NCBI RefSeq assembly: GCF_001545155.1
Contig: NZ_CP014226.1
Location: 3,195,930 to 3,259,929 of the forward strand
Direction: 5' to 3'
DNA: 64,000 nucleotides
From: Halomonas chromatireducens
Lineage (GTDB): Bacteria; Pseudomonadota; Gammaproteobacteria; Pseudomonadales; Halomonadaceae
This document shows positions 37,831 through 47,433 of this stretch, in pieces. The position numbers and the translations under genes were made by a program. The notes below the pieces were generated by a model, which saw only the letters and a program-made list of their open reading frames with translations, ran no database searches and was not told the DNA's origin. Every line of letters starts with the position of its first letter. Positions within the stretch are counted from its first letter, which is position 1.

Positions 37831-37934
37831 GGTCTCTCCCTTGGCTACCTTATTGTTGTCTATCGACACCCCGGCGATGGCTGAACGGGGCAAGCGGCAG
37901 GCGCCGCTTGCCCCACGCTTTCACTGTTTGACAC

Positions 37935-38999
37935 TCAGCTGTAGCGGTAGGGAGGACCGGCCTGCTGCATGGTCTGGCGATAATCCTTGAGGATCTGCAC
38001 CACCCGTGCATTGCGATCGCTCTGTTCGGCGATCTCGTCCCAGAACTCCAGCGCCGCATCCTCCAGGGTTTGCCACTCCTCTTCGGGGATGGAGGTCAGC
38101 TCCAGTTTGCCACCGGTGGTGCGATAGTGCGCCTCCCCCCACCAGTACCAGTGCTGCCGATAGTAGTGGGAGTTGTCCATGCACAGCTTGAACAGCGTCT
38201 GCAGATGCTCGGGGACCTCATTCCAGCGATCCGAATTGGCGAAGTAGGAGCCGGCCCAGGCGCCGGAAATATTGTTGGTCAGGTAATAGTTGGCAACGTC
38301 AGCCCAGCCAACGGTGTAAGCCTCGGTGATCCCCGCCCAGGCGATGCCATCGAGCTCCCGGGTCTGCATGGCAACCTCGATGTCTTCCCAAGGCAGCGTC
38401 ACCGGCACCACACCGAAGCGGCTCAGGAAGCGTCCCGCCGTGGGGAAGGTGAAGACGCGCTTGCCGCGCAGGTCCTCGATGCTGCGAATCGGGTCGCGGG
38501 TCACGAAGTTGCAGGGATCCCAGGCGCCGGCGCCGAGCCAGGTGACGCCGTCGATCTCGGCGTAGGCTTCCTCCCAGATCTCCCTGAGGCCGTAGTGGTT
38601 GAACAGTACCGGCACATCGAGGCTGTAGCGGGAGGCGAAGGGGAAGTAGCCACCGAAGACCGACACATCCACCGGTGCGGCGATGGAGTCGTCGTCGCTC
38701 TGAACCGCGTCGATGGTGCCGCGCTGCATGGCACGGAACAGCTCACCGGTGGGCACCAGCTGGTCGGCATAGAAGAGTTCGATCTCCATCTCGCCGTTGG
38801 CGGCCTTGTTGAAGGCGTCGATGGAGGGCTTGATGACATGGGCAGCCAGCGCCGGTCCGGCATAGGTCTGCATGCGCCAGCGAATGGGGGCGCGGGACTG
38901 GGCGTGGACATAGGGGGCGCCGACGGTGGCCGCCCCTACGGTGGCGGCGGTGGCGACCCCGGCCTTCTTGAGGAAGTCCCGCCTGTTGCGATTGGTCAT
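37935..38999 (-). CDS. TRAP transporter solute-binding protein (DctP family)
   Basis: A 354-residue periplasmic binding protein. The N-terminus MTNRNRRDFLKKAGVATAAT is a twin-arginine signal (RRDFLKK), probably cut after VHA. IKPSIDAFNKAANGEMEIEL and RGKRVFTFPTAGRFLSRFG are typical DctP stretches. A C-terminal cluster of Trp and Tyr (HYYRQHWYWWGEAHY) may line the ligand pocket. It works with the DctM and DctQ proteins upstream. The GlnA-like ligase follows 104 bases on. Confidence 0.92.
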   Translation of the reverse strand: MTNRNRRDFLKKAGVATAATVGAATVGAPYVHAQSRAPIRWRMQTYAGPALAAHVIKPSIDAFNKAANGEMEIELFYADQLVPTGELFRAMQRGTIDAVQSDDDSIAAPVDVSVFGGYFPFASRYSLDVPVLFNHYGLREIWEEAYAEIDGVTWLGAGAWDPCNFVTRDPIRSIEDLRGKRVFTFPTAGRFLSRFGVVPVTLPWEDIEVAMQTRELDGIAWAGITEAYTVGWADVANYYLTNNISGAWAGSYFANSDRWNEVPEHLQTLFKLCMDNSHYYRQHWYWWGEAHYRTTGGKLELTSIPEEEWQTLEDAALEFWDEIAEQSDRNARVVQILKDYRQTMQQAGPPYRYS

Positions 39000-39062
39000 A
39001 ATGATTCTCCCGATCTGGTTTGTTGTTGTTTCACTTGTCCACGGCCAGGCGCCAGGAAAGCG

Positions 39063-40385
39063 TCAGTAGCCGTAGTAGAGTTCCGGCAGCCATAGCGCCA
39101 GCTGCGGAAAAACGGTAATCAGGCCCAGTCCCAGCAGCATGATCAGCACGAACGGCCAGACGCTGCGATAGATGTCACCAAGGGACACCTCCGGGGGCGC
39201 CATGGCCCGCATCAAAAACAGGTTGTAGCCGAACGGTGGCGTCATGTAGGCGATCTGCACGGTGATGGTGTAGAGCACCCCGTACCACACCGGGTCGAAG
39301 CCCAGGCTCACCACCAGCGGCACGTAGAGCGGCGCCACGATCACCAGCATTGCGGTATCGTCGAGGAACATGCCCATCAGGATGTAGGAGAGCTGCATCA
39401 TCAGCAGGATCTCCCAGGGGCCGAGGCCCATGCGGTCGAGGAAGACATTCTCGATCGCACGTACCGCGCCCAGGCCGTCGAAAACCGCTCCGAAGCTGAG
39501 CGCGGCAAGAATGATCCACATGAACATGCAGCTGATGCCCAGGGTGCGGCGCACCGTGACCTCGATCACTGCCCGGGTCAGGCGACCCTTGAACAGCGCC
39601 GCCAGGGTCGCCGCGAAGGCACCATAGGCGGCACTCTCCACCAGGCTGGTGACCCCCATCAGGAACAGGCCTGTCATGGAGAAGAAGATCAGCAGCGGCA
39701 GGATGCCGGCACGCAGCAGCTTGAGCCTTGCGCCCAGGCTCATGTCGCGCTCCTCCGGCGGCAAGGCCGGCCCCAGGCTCGGCTGCAGCCGGCAGCGCAC
39801 CACGATATAGATCACGAACATGGCGGCCAGGATGAGCCCAGGGATGGCCCCGGCCAGCCACAGCTTGCCCACCGGCTGGCGGGCGATCATGCCGTAGAGC
39901 ACCAGCACCACACTGGGCGGCACCAGGATCCCCAGCGAGCTTCCCGCCTGGATTACACCGGTGACCATGATCTTGTCGTATCCCCGACGCAGCAATTCAG
40001 GCAGGGCAATGCTGGCCCCGATCGCCATGCCGGCCACGCTCAGGCCGTTCATGGCCGAGACCACCACCATCAGGCCGATGGTACCCACCGCCAGGCCACC
40101 CCGCAGCGAGCCCATCCAGACATGGAACATCTCGTAGAGGTCACCGGCGATGCCCGACTCGGAGAGCATGTAGCCCATGAACACGAACAGCGGCAGGGTC
40201 AGCAGCGGATACCAGTTCATCAGCACGAAGCTGGCGTTGAACGGCATCTCCACGCCGCCATCTCCCCACAGCAGCAATGCCGAGGCGGCGCCGACAAAGC
40301 CGATGACGCCGAACACCCGCTGCCCGGTCAACAGCAGCAGCATCATGCTCGAGAACATCATCAGCGCGATCATCTCGTAGCTCAT
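39063..40385 (-). CDS. TRAP transporter large permease subunit (DctM)
   Basis: A 440-residue inner-membrane protein from the ATG at 40385, with about 12 hydrophobic segments. It forms the sodium-driven channel of the TRAP system. SVAGMAIGASIALPELLRRG, QAGSSLGILVPPSVVLVLYG and LDDTAMLVIVAPLYVPLV are the family's repeated PPS/helix-break stretches. The start overlaps the dctQ stop by 4 bases. Confidence 0.93.
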   Translation of the reverse strand: MSYEMIALMMFSSMMLLLLTGQRVFGVIGFVGAASALLLWGDGGVEMPFNASFVLMNWYPLLTLPLFVFMGYMLSESGIAGDLYEMFHVWMGSLRGGLAVGTIGLMVVVSAMNGLSVAGMAIGASIALPELLRRGYDKIMVTGVIQAGSSLGILVPPSVVLVLYGMIARQPVGKLWLAGAIPGLILAAMFVIYIVVRCRLQPSLGPALPPEERDMSLGARLKLLRAGILPLLIFFSMTGLFLMGVTSLVESAAYGAFAATLAALFKGRLTRAVIEVTVRRTLGISCMFMWIILAALSFGAVFDGLGAVRAIENVFLDRMGLGPWEILLMMQLSYILMGMFLDDTAMLVIVAPLYVPLVVSLGFDPVWYGVLYTITVQIAYMTPPFGYNLFLMRAMAPPEVSLGDIYRSVWPFVLIMLLGLGLITVFPQLALWLPELYYGY

Positions 40386-40909
40386 TCGGCATCCTCCGCA
40401 TAGATGTCCACCCCGCGGGCAATGGCGACATCCTTGAAGAAGGTCGCGACGGCCTGCAGCAGCATCAGCAGGATGCCGATACACATGATGATCTTGATCG
40501 GCGCCAGCGGCGGCGCCCAGGCCGAGTAGTTGCGCTGCCCGTACTGCAACGCGTACTGGGTGCTGGAGATGCCGCCAAGCAGCAGCGTGACCAGGAAGAA
40601 GATCAGGAAGAGGATGGTGATGGCGTCGACCAGCGCCTGGGTGCGAGGCGTCCAGCGGCTATAGAAGAGGTCCATGCGAACATGGGCTCCCATCTGCATC
40701 GCATAGGCTCCGCCCAGCAGGTAATAGCTCACCAGCATGAACTGGGACATCTCAACGCCCCACATCAGCGGGCTGTTGAGCACCGTACGCGAGAAGGAGG
40801 CATAGAGCAGCAGCCCCATCATGACGAAGACCAGGTACATGATCACCCGGCCCACCCCGCGATTGAGGCGGTCGACGAGGCGCACATAGCGTCTTATTGT
40901 TCTTGGCAT
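40382..40909 (-). CDS. TRAP transporter small permease subunit (DctQ)
   Basis: A 175-residue protein with four membrane segments, from the ATG at 40909 (MPRTIRRYVRLVDRLNRGVG). An in-frame codon further upstream (to 40978) is possible, and no strong ribosome site decides. GVEMSQFMLVSYYLLGGAYA and MQMGAHVRMDLFYSRW are typical. It is the first gene of the predicted seven- or eight-gene operon running to about 32.1 kb. A truncated LysR regulator lies upstream. Confidence 0.9.
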   Translation of the reverse strand: MPRTIRRYVRLVDRLNRGVGRVIMYLVFVMMGLLLYASFSRTVLNSPLMWGVEMSQFMLVSYYLLGGAYAMQMGAHVRMDLFYSRWTPRTQALVDAITILFLIFFLVTLLLGGISSTQYALQYGQRNYSAWAPPLAPIKIIMCIGILLMLLQAVATFFKDVAIARGVDIYAEDAE

Positions 40910-41040
40910 CTCGGGGAAAACCCTGTGCGGCTTGAAACATTGCGTTTCAGTCTTGGCCGCTCTTTCCCCGGACTGCAAAGAGCATCGGTGTTGACTGGAC
41001 TGGGACTATCGATAAAAACGATAGTGCACCATGTGAGGGC

Positions 41041-41310
41041 TCAGGAGCGGGTAGAAACCGCCTCGGAGAGCCATGGCAGGGCCTGGTCGAGCTGGCGGCG
41101 GAAACGTTGCTCCAGCAGGCGGCGGCTGTCCCGGGCCAATAGCGCGGGCAGGTCGCCCAGCTCGTCTCGCCGCGCGACCAGGGTCAGTTCCCGGGTAAGC
41201 GGCGCCACCGGCAGCGGCGCCACCCGGACATTGAGATTCTCGAGCCCGGCCTGATAGAGACACAGCGGCGTGGTGATGGTCCAGCCGGCCCCGGCACTGA
41301 CCGACTGGTC
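41041..41310 (-). pseudogene. 3-prime fragment of a LysR-family regulator
   Basis: Reading back from the stop at 41041 gives [57 protein letters not shown] and AVSTRS. This is the end of a LysR effector-binding domain ([10 protein letters not shown] is typical). About 75-90 residues remain. The HTH and first effector subdomain are gone, replaced near 41280-41310 by betA sequence on the other strand. It lies just upstream of the TRAP operon and may once have regulated it. Confidence 0.75.
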
Positions 41311-42640
41311 CTATGCCGACTGCCTGCCCTATTTCCGCAAGGCCGAATGCCGCGATATCGGACCCGACGACTACCATGGTGGCGACGGCCCTGTCTCTGT
41401 CACGACCCCGAAGCCCGGCAACAATCCGCTGTATCGGACCTTTATCGATGCCGCCGTGCAGGCCGGCTACCCCGAGACACCTGACGTGAACGGCTACCAG
41501 CAGGAGGGTTTCGGCCCCATGGACCGTTTCGTCACCCCCAAGGGGCGCCGCGCCTCCACCGCTCGCGGCTATCTCGACCAGGCCAAGCAGCGGGAGAACC
41601 TCACCATCGAGACCCACGCCACCACGGACGTGATCGAGTTCGAGGGCAAGCGCGCCGTGGGCGTGCGCTATCTGCGCCGCGGCCAGCCCCACCAGGTCCG
41701 CGCCCACCGCGAGGTGCTGCTGTGTGCCGGCGCCATCGCCTCGCCGCAGATCCTGCAACGCTCCGGCGTCGGCAACCCCGATCACCTGCGTGAGCTCGAC
41801 ATCCCGGTGGTCCACGCCCTGCCCGGCGTCGGCGAGAACCTCCAGGACCACCTGGAGATGTATATCCAGTACGAATGCACGCAGCCGATCTCCCTTTATC
41901 CCGCACTGAAATGGTACAACCAGCCCAAGATCGGCGCCGAGTGGCTGTTCAAGGGCACCGGCGTCGGCGCCAGCAACCAGTTCGAGGCAGCGGGTTTCAT
42001 TCGCAGCAACGACAACGAAGCGTGGCCCAACCTTCAGTATCACTTCCTGCCCATCGCCATCAGCTACAACGGCAAGAGCGCGGTACAGGCCCACGGCTTC
42101 CAGGCCCACGTCGGGTCCATGCGCTCGGAGAGCCGGGGCAGGATTCGGCTGACCTCCCGGGACCCCGAGGCCGCGCCCAGCATTCTGTTCAACTACATGT
42201 CGCAGGAAAAGGACTGGCAGGAGTTTCGCGACGCCATCCGTCTGACCCGGGAGATCATTGCCCAGCCCGCCATGGATGCCTACCGCGGAAGGGAAGTGTC
42301 ACCGGGTCCGGATGTCGAATCCGATGAAGCGCTCGACGCCTTCGTGCGCGAACACGCCGAAACCGCCTATCACCCCTGCGGCAGCTGTCGCATGGGGAAC
42401 GATGAGATGGCGGTGGTCGATGGCAGCGGTTGCGTGCACGGCCTCGAGGGGCTGCGCGTCGTGGACGCCTCGCTGTTTCCGGTGATCCCCACCGGCAACC
42501 TCAATGCGCCGACGATCATGCTGGCCGAAAAGCTGGCCGACAGGATACGCGGGCGTGAACCGCTGCCCCCCTCGGACGCCCCCTACTTCGTCGCACAAGG
42601 CATCCCGGCGCGCAAGGCGCCTGAACGCCGACTCTACTGA
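41270..42640 (+). pseudogene. betA: choline dehydrogenase BetA lacking its FAD-binding N-terminus
   Basis: From about 41291 the frame reads [20 protein letters not shown], then [20 protein letters not shown] and [54 protein letters not shown] and the GMC C-terminal [13 protein letters not shown] follow. This matches E. coli BetA from about residue 112 to the end. The first 110 or so residues, with the FAD GxGxxG motif, are missing. The few codons before 41291 are antisense LysR. An intact enzyme of this type oxidises choline to betaine aldehyde. This remnant should be inactive. Confidence 0.9.
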
Positions 42641-42663
42641 AACGCAAGCCTGTCCCACCGTTG

Positions 42664-42684
42664 GCGCCCCGCCCTGCGGGGCGC
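42664..42684 (+). terminator. hairpin downstream of betA fragment
   Basis: GCGCCCCGC and GCGGGGCGC form a perfect 9-bp stem with CCT loop, 23 bases past the stop, followed by TCTTG. Confidence 0.6.
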
Positions 42685-42807
42685 TCTTGAATGTGTGTAT
42701 CCGACACGCCCCAGCAAGACTGGACCCTCCAGGAAATGGCCGCCAATTGACATAGCTGCTACAAGTAGGGGCTGGTCACTCTCTGCATCATCGGCTAGGC
42801 TGATAGA

Positions 42808-42825
42808 TTCAAACATTTGTTCGAA
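42808..42825. promoter_or_regulatory. PsrA/FadR-like operator upstream of fadE
   Basis: TTCAAACATTTGTTCGAA is an 18-base near-perfect palindrome with the CAAAC core of PsrA-type sites. It lies 26 bases before the fadE start, where binding would block transcription or initiation. Confidence 0.6.
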
Positions 42826-42850
42826 ACGCCATTCTCAACGGAGACGAGGC

Positions 42851-45298
42851 ATGCTCACCCTGATACTGCTCCTGCTGACGATCGTCGGAATCCTGGTGGT
42901 CATGCGCCGCGAAGCCGGCGCCGTGCCCGCCTTGACGGTCCTGGCCGTGCTCGGCCTGGCCGGCCTGCTCCTCGGGTCGCCGGTGCTTGGCGTGCTGCTC
43001 CTGATCGGCGCTGTCATCGTGGCCGCCGCCGGCCTCCCGGCACTGCGCATCCAGTGGTTGTCGCCGCGGCTTTTCGCGATGTTCAAGCGGGTCGCTCCCC
43101 GGGTTTCCGACACCGAACGCACCGCCCTGGAAGCCGGTACCGTTGCCTGGGATGGGGAGCTGTTCTCGGGACGGCCACAGTGGACCAGCCTGATGCGCTA
43201 TCGCGATGACGGCTTGAGCGACGAAGAGCAGGCCTTTCTCGACAACCAGTGCTCGGTTGCCGCCGGCATGTGCAATACCTGGGAAATCGCCAAGGAGCGC
43301 GCCGACCTCCCGGAGGAGCTATGGCAGTACCTCAAGAAAGAGGGCTTCTTCGGCATGATCATTCCCAAGGAGTATGGCGGCCTGGGCTTCTCCGCCAAGG
43401 CGCAGTCCATGGTGCTGCAGAAGCTGACCGTCAGCGAAATGCTGATGATCACCGTGGGCGTACCCAACTCCCTGGGACCGGGCGAGCTGCTGCTGAAGTA
43501 CGGCACCCAGCAGCAGAAGGACCACTACCTGCCACGGCTGGCCGATGGCCGCGAGATCCCCTGCTTCGGCCTGACAGGCCCTCGCGCCGGGAGCGACGCC
43601 ACTTCACTGCCGGACACCGGCATCGTGTGCAAGGAGGTCGTCGACGGCAAGGAGGTGCTGGGCCTGCGACTCAACTTCGAGAAGCGCTGGATCACCCTGG
43701 CACCCATCGCCACCGTGGTCGGGCTGGCCTTTCGCCTGTTCGACCCGGACCACCTGTTGGGTGAAGAGGAAGACCGCGGCATCACACTGGCGCTCGTACC
43801 CCGCGATACGGCCGGCATGGAGATCGGTCGCCGTCATCATCCCATCGGCAGTCCTTTCCTGAACGGCCCCATCAAGGGCACGGATGTCTTCGTGCCGCTG
43901 GATACCATCATCGGCGGCACCGAGATGATCGGCCAGGGCTGGCGCATGCTGGTGGAGTGCCTCTCCATCGGCCGCTGCATCACCCTCCCCTCCGGCGCCA
44001 GCGGCACCATTCGCTACGCCATCGGCTGGACCGGGGGCTTCGCCCGGGTACGCCGCCAGTTCAATGTCCCCGTGGCCGAAATGGAGGGCGTACAGGAACC
44101 CCTGGCCCGCATGGCTGCCCTGGGCTATATCGCCCAGGCTGCCGTCTACCAGACCGCCAACACCATCGATCGCGGCGAGAAGCCATCGGTACCCTCGGCG
44201 ATCCTCAAGAGCCAGCTCACCGAGTTCCAGCGGGACGCTCTCTCCCACGCCATGGACATCCACGGCGGCAAGGCCGTGACCCTGGGGCCACGCAACTACA
44301 TCGGCATCGGCTACAGCAGCAACCCCGTCTCCATCACGGTGGAGGGCGCCAATATCATGACCCGCAACCTGATGATCTTCGGGCAGGGCGCCATACGCTG
44401 CCACCCCTTCGTCCTGGAGGAACTGGCCGCCATGAATGCCGACGACCTCAAGGCCTTCGACCGTGCCTTCTTCGGCCATGCCGGGCTGATCTTCGGCAAC
44501 GTGGCGCGGGCGTTCACTCTGGCCTTTGGTATCGGCAAGGGCAGTGTCCCCTTCGATGCCGCCGCCGCGCCCTATGCCAAGGACATCAACCGGATTTCCG
44601 CCGGCTTCGGGCTCTGTGCCGATGCCGCCATGGCCAGCCTGGGCTCCTCATTGAAGCAGCGCGAGCTGCTGTCGGCGCGGCTGGGCGACGTGCTCTCCAA
44701 CCTCTACCTGGCCTCCATGGTGCTCAAGAGCTGGAAGGAAGGCGACAAGGTCGAGGGTGAGGCCGCGCTGTTGCATTACAGCTGCACCTTCCTGCTGGAG
44801 CGTGCCGAACAGGCACTGGACGAACTGTTCGACAATATGCCGAATCGCATTCTTGCGGGCACACTGCGTGCGGTGGTGATGCCGCTGGGGCGTCGCTGGA
44901 AGCGCCCCCACGATACCCTGACCCGAGAGATCGCCCAGGCGGTATCCCGTGACAGCGCGCTCCGCACCAAGCTGCTGCGGAACACCTGGGACGCCCAGGA
45001 TGGCGTCAAGGACAATCCTCTCGCCCACTACAACGCCCTGCTGCACGAGTACGACCGCGCCGAAGCGCTCTATCGCACGCTCAACAAGGCCTTCGCCAAG
45101 GGCGAGCTGCCGATGTATGCACTCCATCCGGAACAGCGTGTGGAAGCGGGCCTCGAGGCAGGGATCATTTCCGAAGAGGATGCGGTCTTCATGCGGGCCT
45201 TCGAGGCGGAAGTGCTGGAAATGCTCACCGTCGACGACTTCGAATACGACGAATTCGCCACCGACAAGGAAAATATCCTGCGCCACAACGCTGCCTGA
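42851..45298 (+). CDS. fadE: acyl-CoA dehydrogenase FadE
   Basis: First step of fatty-acid beta-oxidation. The 815 residues (E. coli FadE 814) start at ATG 42851 (MLTLILLLLTIVGILVVMRR) with GAGACGAGG upstream. Two or three N-terminal membrane helices cover residues 1-65. The acyl-CoA dehydrogenase core follows, with FFGMIIPKEYGGLGFSAKAQ, CFGLTGPRAGSDATSLPDTG and IHGGKAVTLGPRNYIGIGY. The C-terminal DUF1974-like region runs from about residue 550. A CAAAC-type palindrome just upstream suggests fatty-acid-responsive repression. Confidence 0.96.
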   Translation: MLTLILLLLTIVGILVVMRREAGAVPALTVLAVLGLAGLLLGSPVLGVLLLIGAVIVAAAGLPALRIQWLSPRLFAMFKRVAPRVSDTERTALEAGTVAWDGELFSGRPQWTSLMRYRDDGLSDEEQAFLDNQCSVAAGMCNTWEIAKERADLPEELWQYLKKEGFFGMIIPKEYGGLGFSAKAQSMVLQKLTVSEMLMITVGVPNSLGPGELLLKYGTQQQKDHYLPRLADGREIPCFGLTGPRAGSDATSLPDTGIVCKEVVDGKEVLGLRLNFEKRWITLAPIATVVGLAFRLFDPDHLLGEEEDRGITLALVPRDTAGMEIGRRHHPIGSPFLNGPIKGTDVFVPLDTIIGGTEMIGQGWRMLVECLSIGRCITLPSGASGTIRYAIGWTGGFARVRRQFNVPVAEMEGVQEPLARMAALGYIAQAAVYQTANTIDRGEKPSVPSAILKSQLTEFQRDALSHAMDIHGGKAVTLGPRNYIGIGYSSNPVSITVEGANIMTRNLMIFGQGAIRCHPFVLEELAAMNADDLKAFDRAFFGHAGLIFGNVARAFTLAFGIGKGSVPFDAAAAPYAKDINRISAGFGLCADAAMASLGSSLKQRELLSARLGDVLSNLYLASMVLKSWKEGDKVEGEAALLHYSCTFLLERAEQALDELFDNMPNRILAGTLRAVVMPLGRRWKRPHDTLTREIAQAVSRDSALRTKLLRNTWDAQDGVKDNPLAHYNALLHEYDRAEALYRTLNKAFAKGELPMYALHPEQRVEAGLEAGIISEEDAVFMRAFEAEVLEMLTVDDFEYDEFATDKENILRHNAA

Positions 45299-45321
45299 TC
45301 GCTTACGGCGCTCTAAAAAAA

Positions 45322-45350
45322 CGCCCCGGCACACTCACCGTGCCGGGGCG
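45322..45350. terminator. bidirectional terminator between fadE and SLC13 gene
   Basis: CGCCCCGGCAC and GTGCCGGGGCG form an 11-bp stem around a 7-base loop. A run of seven A lies on the left and CTTTCATTTT on the right, so both convergent genes can use it. Confidence 0.9.
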
Positions 45351-45363
45351 CTTTCATTTTGCG

Positions 45364-47295
45364 CTAGGGTGGCCAGACCAATAGAATCATGGGAATTGCC
45401 ACCACCAGCACTACAAGTGACAACGGCAGGCCGAACTTCCAGTAATCGCCGAAACGATATCCACCGGGACCCATCACCAGAGTATTGGACTGATGCCCGA
45501 TGGGCGTCAGAAAGGCGCAGGAGGCGCTGACTGCCACTACCATCAGAAAGGGGTCGGGAGAAGCCTCAAAGCCACCGGCCAGACTTGCCGCTATCGGTGC
45601 CATAAGAACGGCGGCAGCGGCATTGTTGATCACGTTGGAGAGCAGCATCGCGAGCAGGAACAGCACCACCAACGTCACCACGATGGGCCAGTCAACGCCG
45701 AGAACCAGCAGGTTCTCGGCAATCAGTGCCGCCCCTCCGCTGGTTTCCAGCGCCTGCCCCACCGGGATCATTGCCGCAAGCAGCACGATCACCGGGCCGT
45801 CCAGGGCCTGATAGCCTTCACGCAGCGGCAGCACCCCAACCAGCAGCGCAAGCAGCGCTGCAGATGCCAACGCCACCGCAGCCGGCAGCAGGTCGAACAT
45901 CATGGCAAGGATCGCCGCCGCAAAGATCAGGACCGATACAGCCAACAAGCGCGGTTGGCCAAGGGTCAGATTGCGGCTCGCCAAAGGCAAACAACCCAGC
46001 GTAGCCAGGCTCTCGGTCAGGTTGCTCTCACCACCCTGCAACAACAGGACATCGCCGGCACGAAAGCGAATATCGCGCAACCGCTGCCTGAGCCGACTGC
46101 CGTCACGAGCCACAGCAACAAGATGCAAGCCATACTGGTTATGCAGACGCAGCTGGGTGACAGTTCGATTGACCATCATCGAGTCATTGCGCACCACCGC
46201 TTCGACCAGTTCAAGCCCCTCGGTATCGATCCCCCTCTTCTCTTTCTTCTTCGTCCTTTCCTTCTCTGGCTTGTTGCTCTCTTTGCTATGCGGCTCCACG
46301 CCCGACGCAGGCTGCTTGGAAGTTCTGGGTTGCTCTTTCGATACGTCGTCCTCTTCCCCCTCTTGGCTTTCGTCTTCAGCTTCCTCGTCTACTGCTTCCG
46401 CGTCCTTCGGGTCGATACCCAGCCGCAATCCGGCCTTGTCTTCGAGCAGCTTCATCTCCTCCGGCCCCGCTTCGACCAGCAGTATGTCCCCCTCTTTCAG
46501 GACACTCAGAACCGCGTGACCGGCACGCCGCTTGTCGTCCCGCACCACCGCCAGCACCGGGATGGTTTCCTCCAGCTCTTGCTGCAGCTCACGCAGGGTC
46601 CAGCCCACTGCCTTGGACTCTTCCTCCACCCTTACTTCGACCAGATAGTGGGCGGTATCAAACATGTCTTCAGTGGATGCCTTGCCAGCACGCTGCGGCG
46701 CTAGCCGCCACCCAACCAGAACAATGAACAGCAAGCCTGCCAGGGCAACCGCCGCCCCGACCGGAAAGAAGGAAAACATACCGAAGTTGTCCCCGGTGAT
46801 GGAGCCGCGATAACTGGAAATGATGATATTGGGTGGCGTACCGATCAGAGTCGTCAAGCCGCCGAGCAGTGATCCGAAGGCCAGCGGCATCAACAGCAGT
46901 GAGGGGGAGGTGTCGTGCTCCCGCGCCAGGCGCATGGCCACGGGCAGCAGCAGAGCCAGTGCGCCGACATTGTTCATGAAGCCCGAGAGCACGACGACAG
47001 TGCCACTCAACGCCACCAGCTGCAGGAATAGACGATCGCCTACCTTGAGCACCTGCTCGGCGATCACGTCCACCACCCCGGAGCGCTCGAAGCCGCGGCT
47101 CAGCACCAGCACGGCTGCCACGGTAATCACCGCCGGATGGCCAAAACCGAGGAATGCTTCCTCGCCGGGCACCAGGCCCAGCATGACCGACCCCAGCAGG
47201 GCCGTCAGCGCCACCAGGTCGTAACGGAAGCGCCCCCATACGAAGGCGGCAAGGGTCAGGCCGAGAACGATGAAGACCAGCGTATGGTCGGCCAT
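45364..47295 (-). CDS. SLC13/DASS-type anion transporter with two TrkA-C domains and charged linker
   Basis: A 643-residue membrane protein from the ATG at 47295 (MADHTLVFIVLGLTLAAFVW). The N-terminal half has GFMNNVGALALLLPVAM and GGLTTLIGTPPNIIISSYRG; the C-terminal half has NVINNAAAAVLMAPIA and TPIGHQSNTLVMGPGGYRFG. These are the paired hairpin motifs of SLC13-like carriers. Two TrkA-C domains sit between the halves (about 215-290 and 360-430). They are separated by an unusual 60-residue stretch that is acidic at 299-320 and lysine-rich at 330-354. The substrate may be sulfate or a dicarboxylate and is not decided here. Confidence 0.88.
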   Translation of the reverse strand: MADHTLVFIVLGLTLAAFVWGRFRYDLVALTALLGSVMLGLVPGEEAFLGFGHPAVITVAAVLVLSRGFERSGVVDVIAEQVLKVGDRLFLQLVALSGTVVVLSGFMNNVGALALLLPVAMRLAREHDTSPSLLLMPLAFGSLLGGLTTLIGTPPNIIISSYRGSITGDNFGMFSFFPVGAAVALAGLLFIVLVGWRLAPQRAGKASTEDMFDTAHYLVEVRVEEESKAVGWTLRELQQELEETIPVLAVVRDDKRRAGHAVLSVLKEGDILLVEAGPEEMKLLEDKAGLRLGIDPKDAEAVDEEAEDESQEGEEDDVSKEQPRTSKQPASGVEPHSKESNKPEKERTKKKEKRGIDTEGLELVEAVVRNDSMMVNRTVTQLRLHNQYGLHLVAVARDGSRLRQRLRDIRFRAGDVLLLQGGESNLTESLATLGCLPLASRNLTLGQPRLLAVSVLIFAAAILAMMFDLLPAAVALASAALLALLVGVLPLREGYQALDGPVIVLLAAMIPVGQALETSGGAALIAENLLVLGVDWPIVVTLVVLFLLAMLLSNVINNAAAAVLMAPIAASLAGGFEASPDPFLMVVAVSASCAFLTPIGHQSNTLVMGPGGYRFGDYWKFGLPLSLVVLVVAIPMILLVWPP

Positions 47296-47397
47296 CCGGT
47301 CACCTCCCTGTGATTGCAATGCGTTCCAGCACAACAGCAGTCAGGGAAAAAATCCAGCCTTTTCCGCAGGATCCCGCCCTACGCTGAGGCACAAAAA

Positions 47398-47417
47398 AAC
47401 CCGGACTGAGCCGGGTT
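47398..47417 (-). terminator. rho-independent terminator of the ech-acs-ech operon
   Basis: On the minus strand AACCCGG-CTCAGT-CCGGGTT is followed by a run of T, 17 bases past the crotonase stop. Confidence 0.85.
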
Positions 47418-47433
47418 CTCTGCCTGAAGGTGG

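Noticed and set aside
41270..42640. Treating the betA frame as a complete shorter oxidoreductase
   Set aside because: It lacks the FAD-binding GxGxxG region that all GMC enzymes need, and its first codons are antisense LysR sequence.
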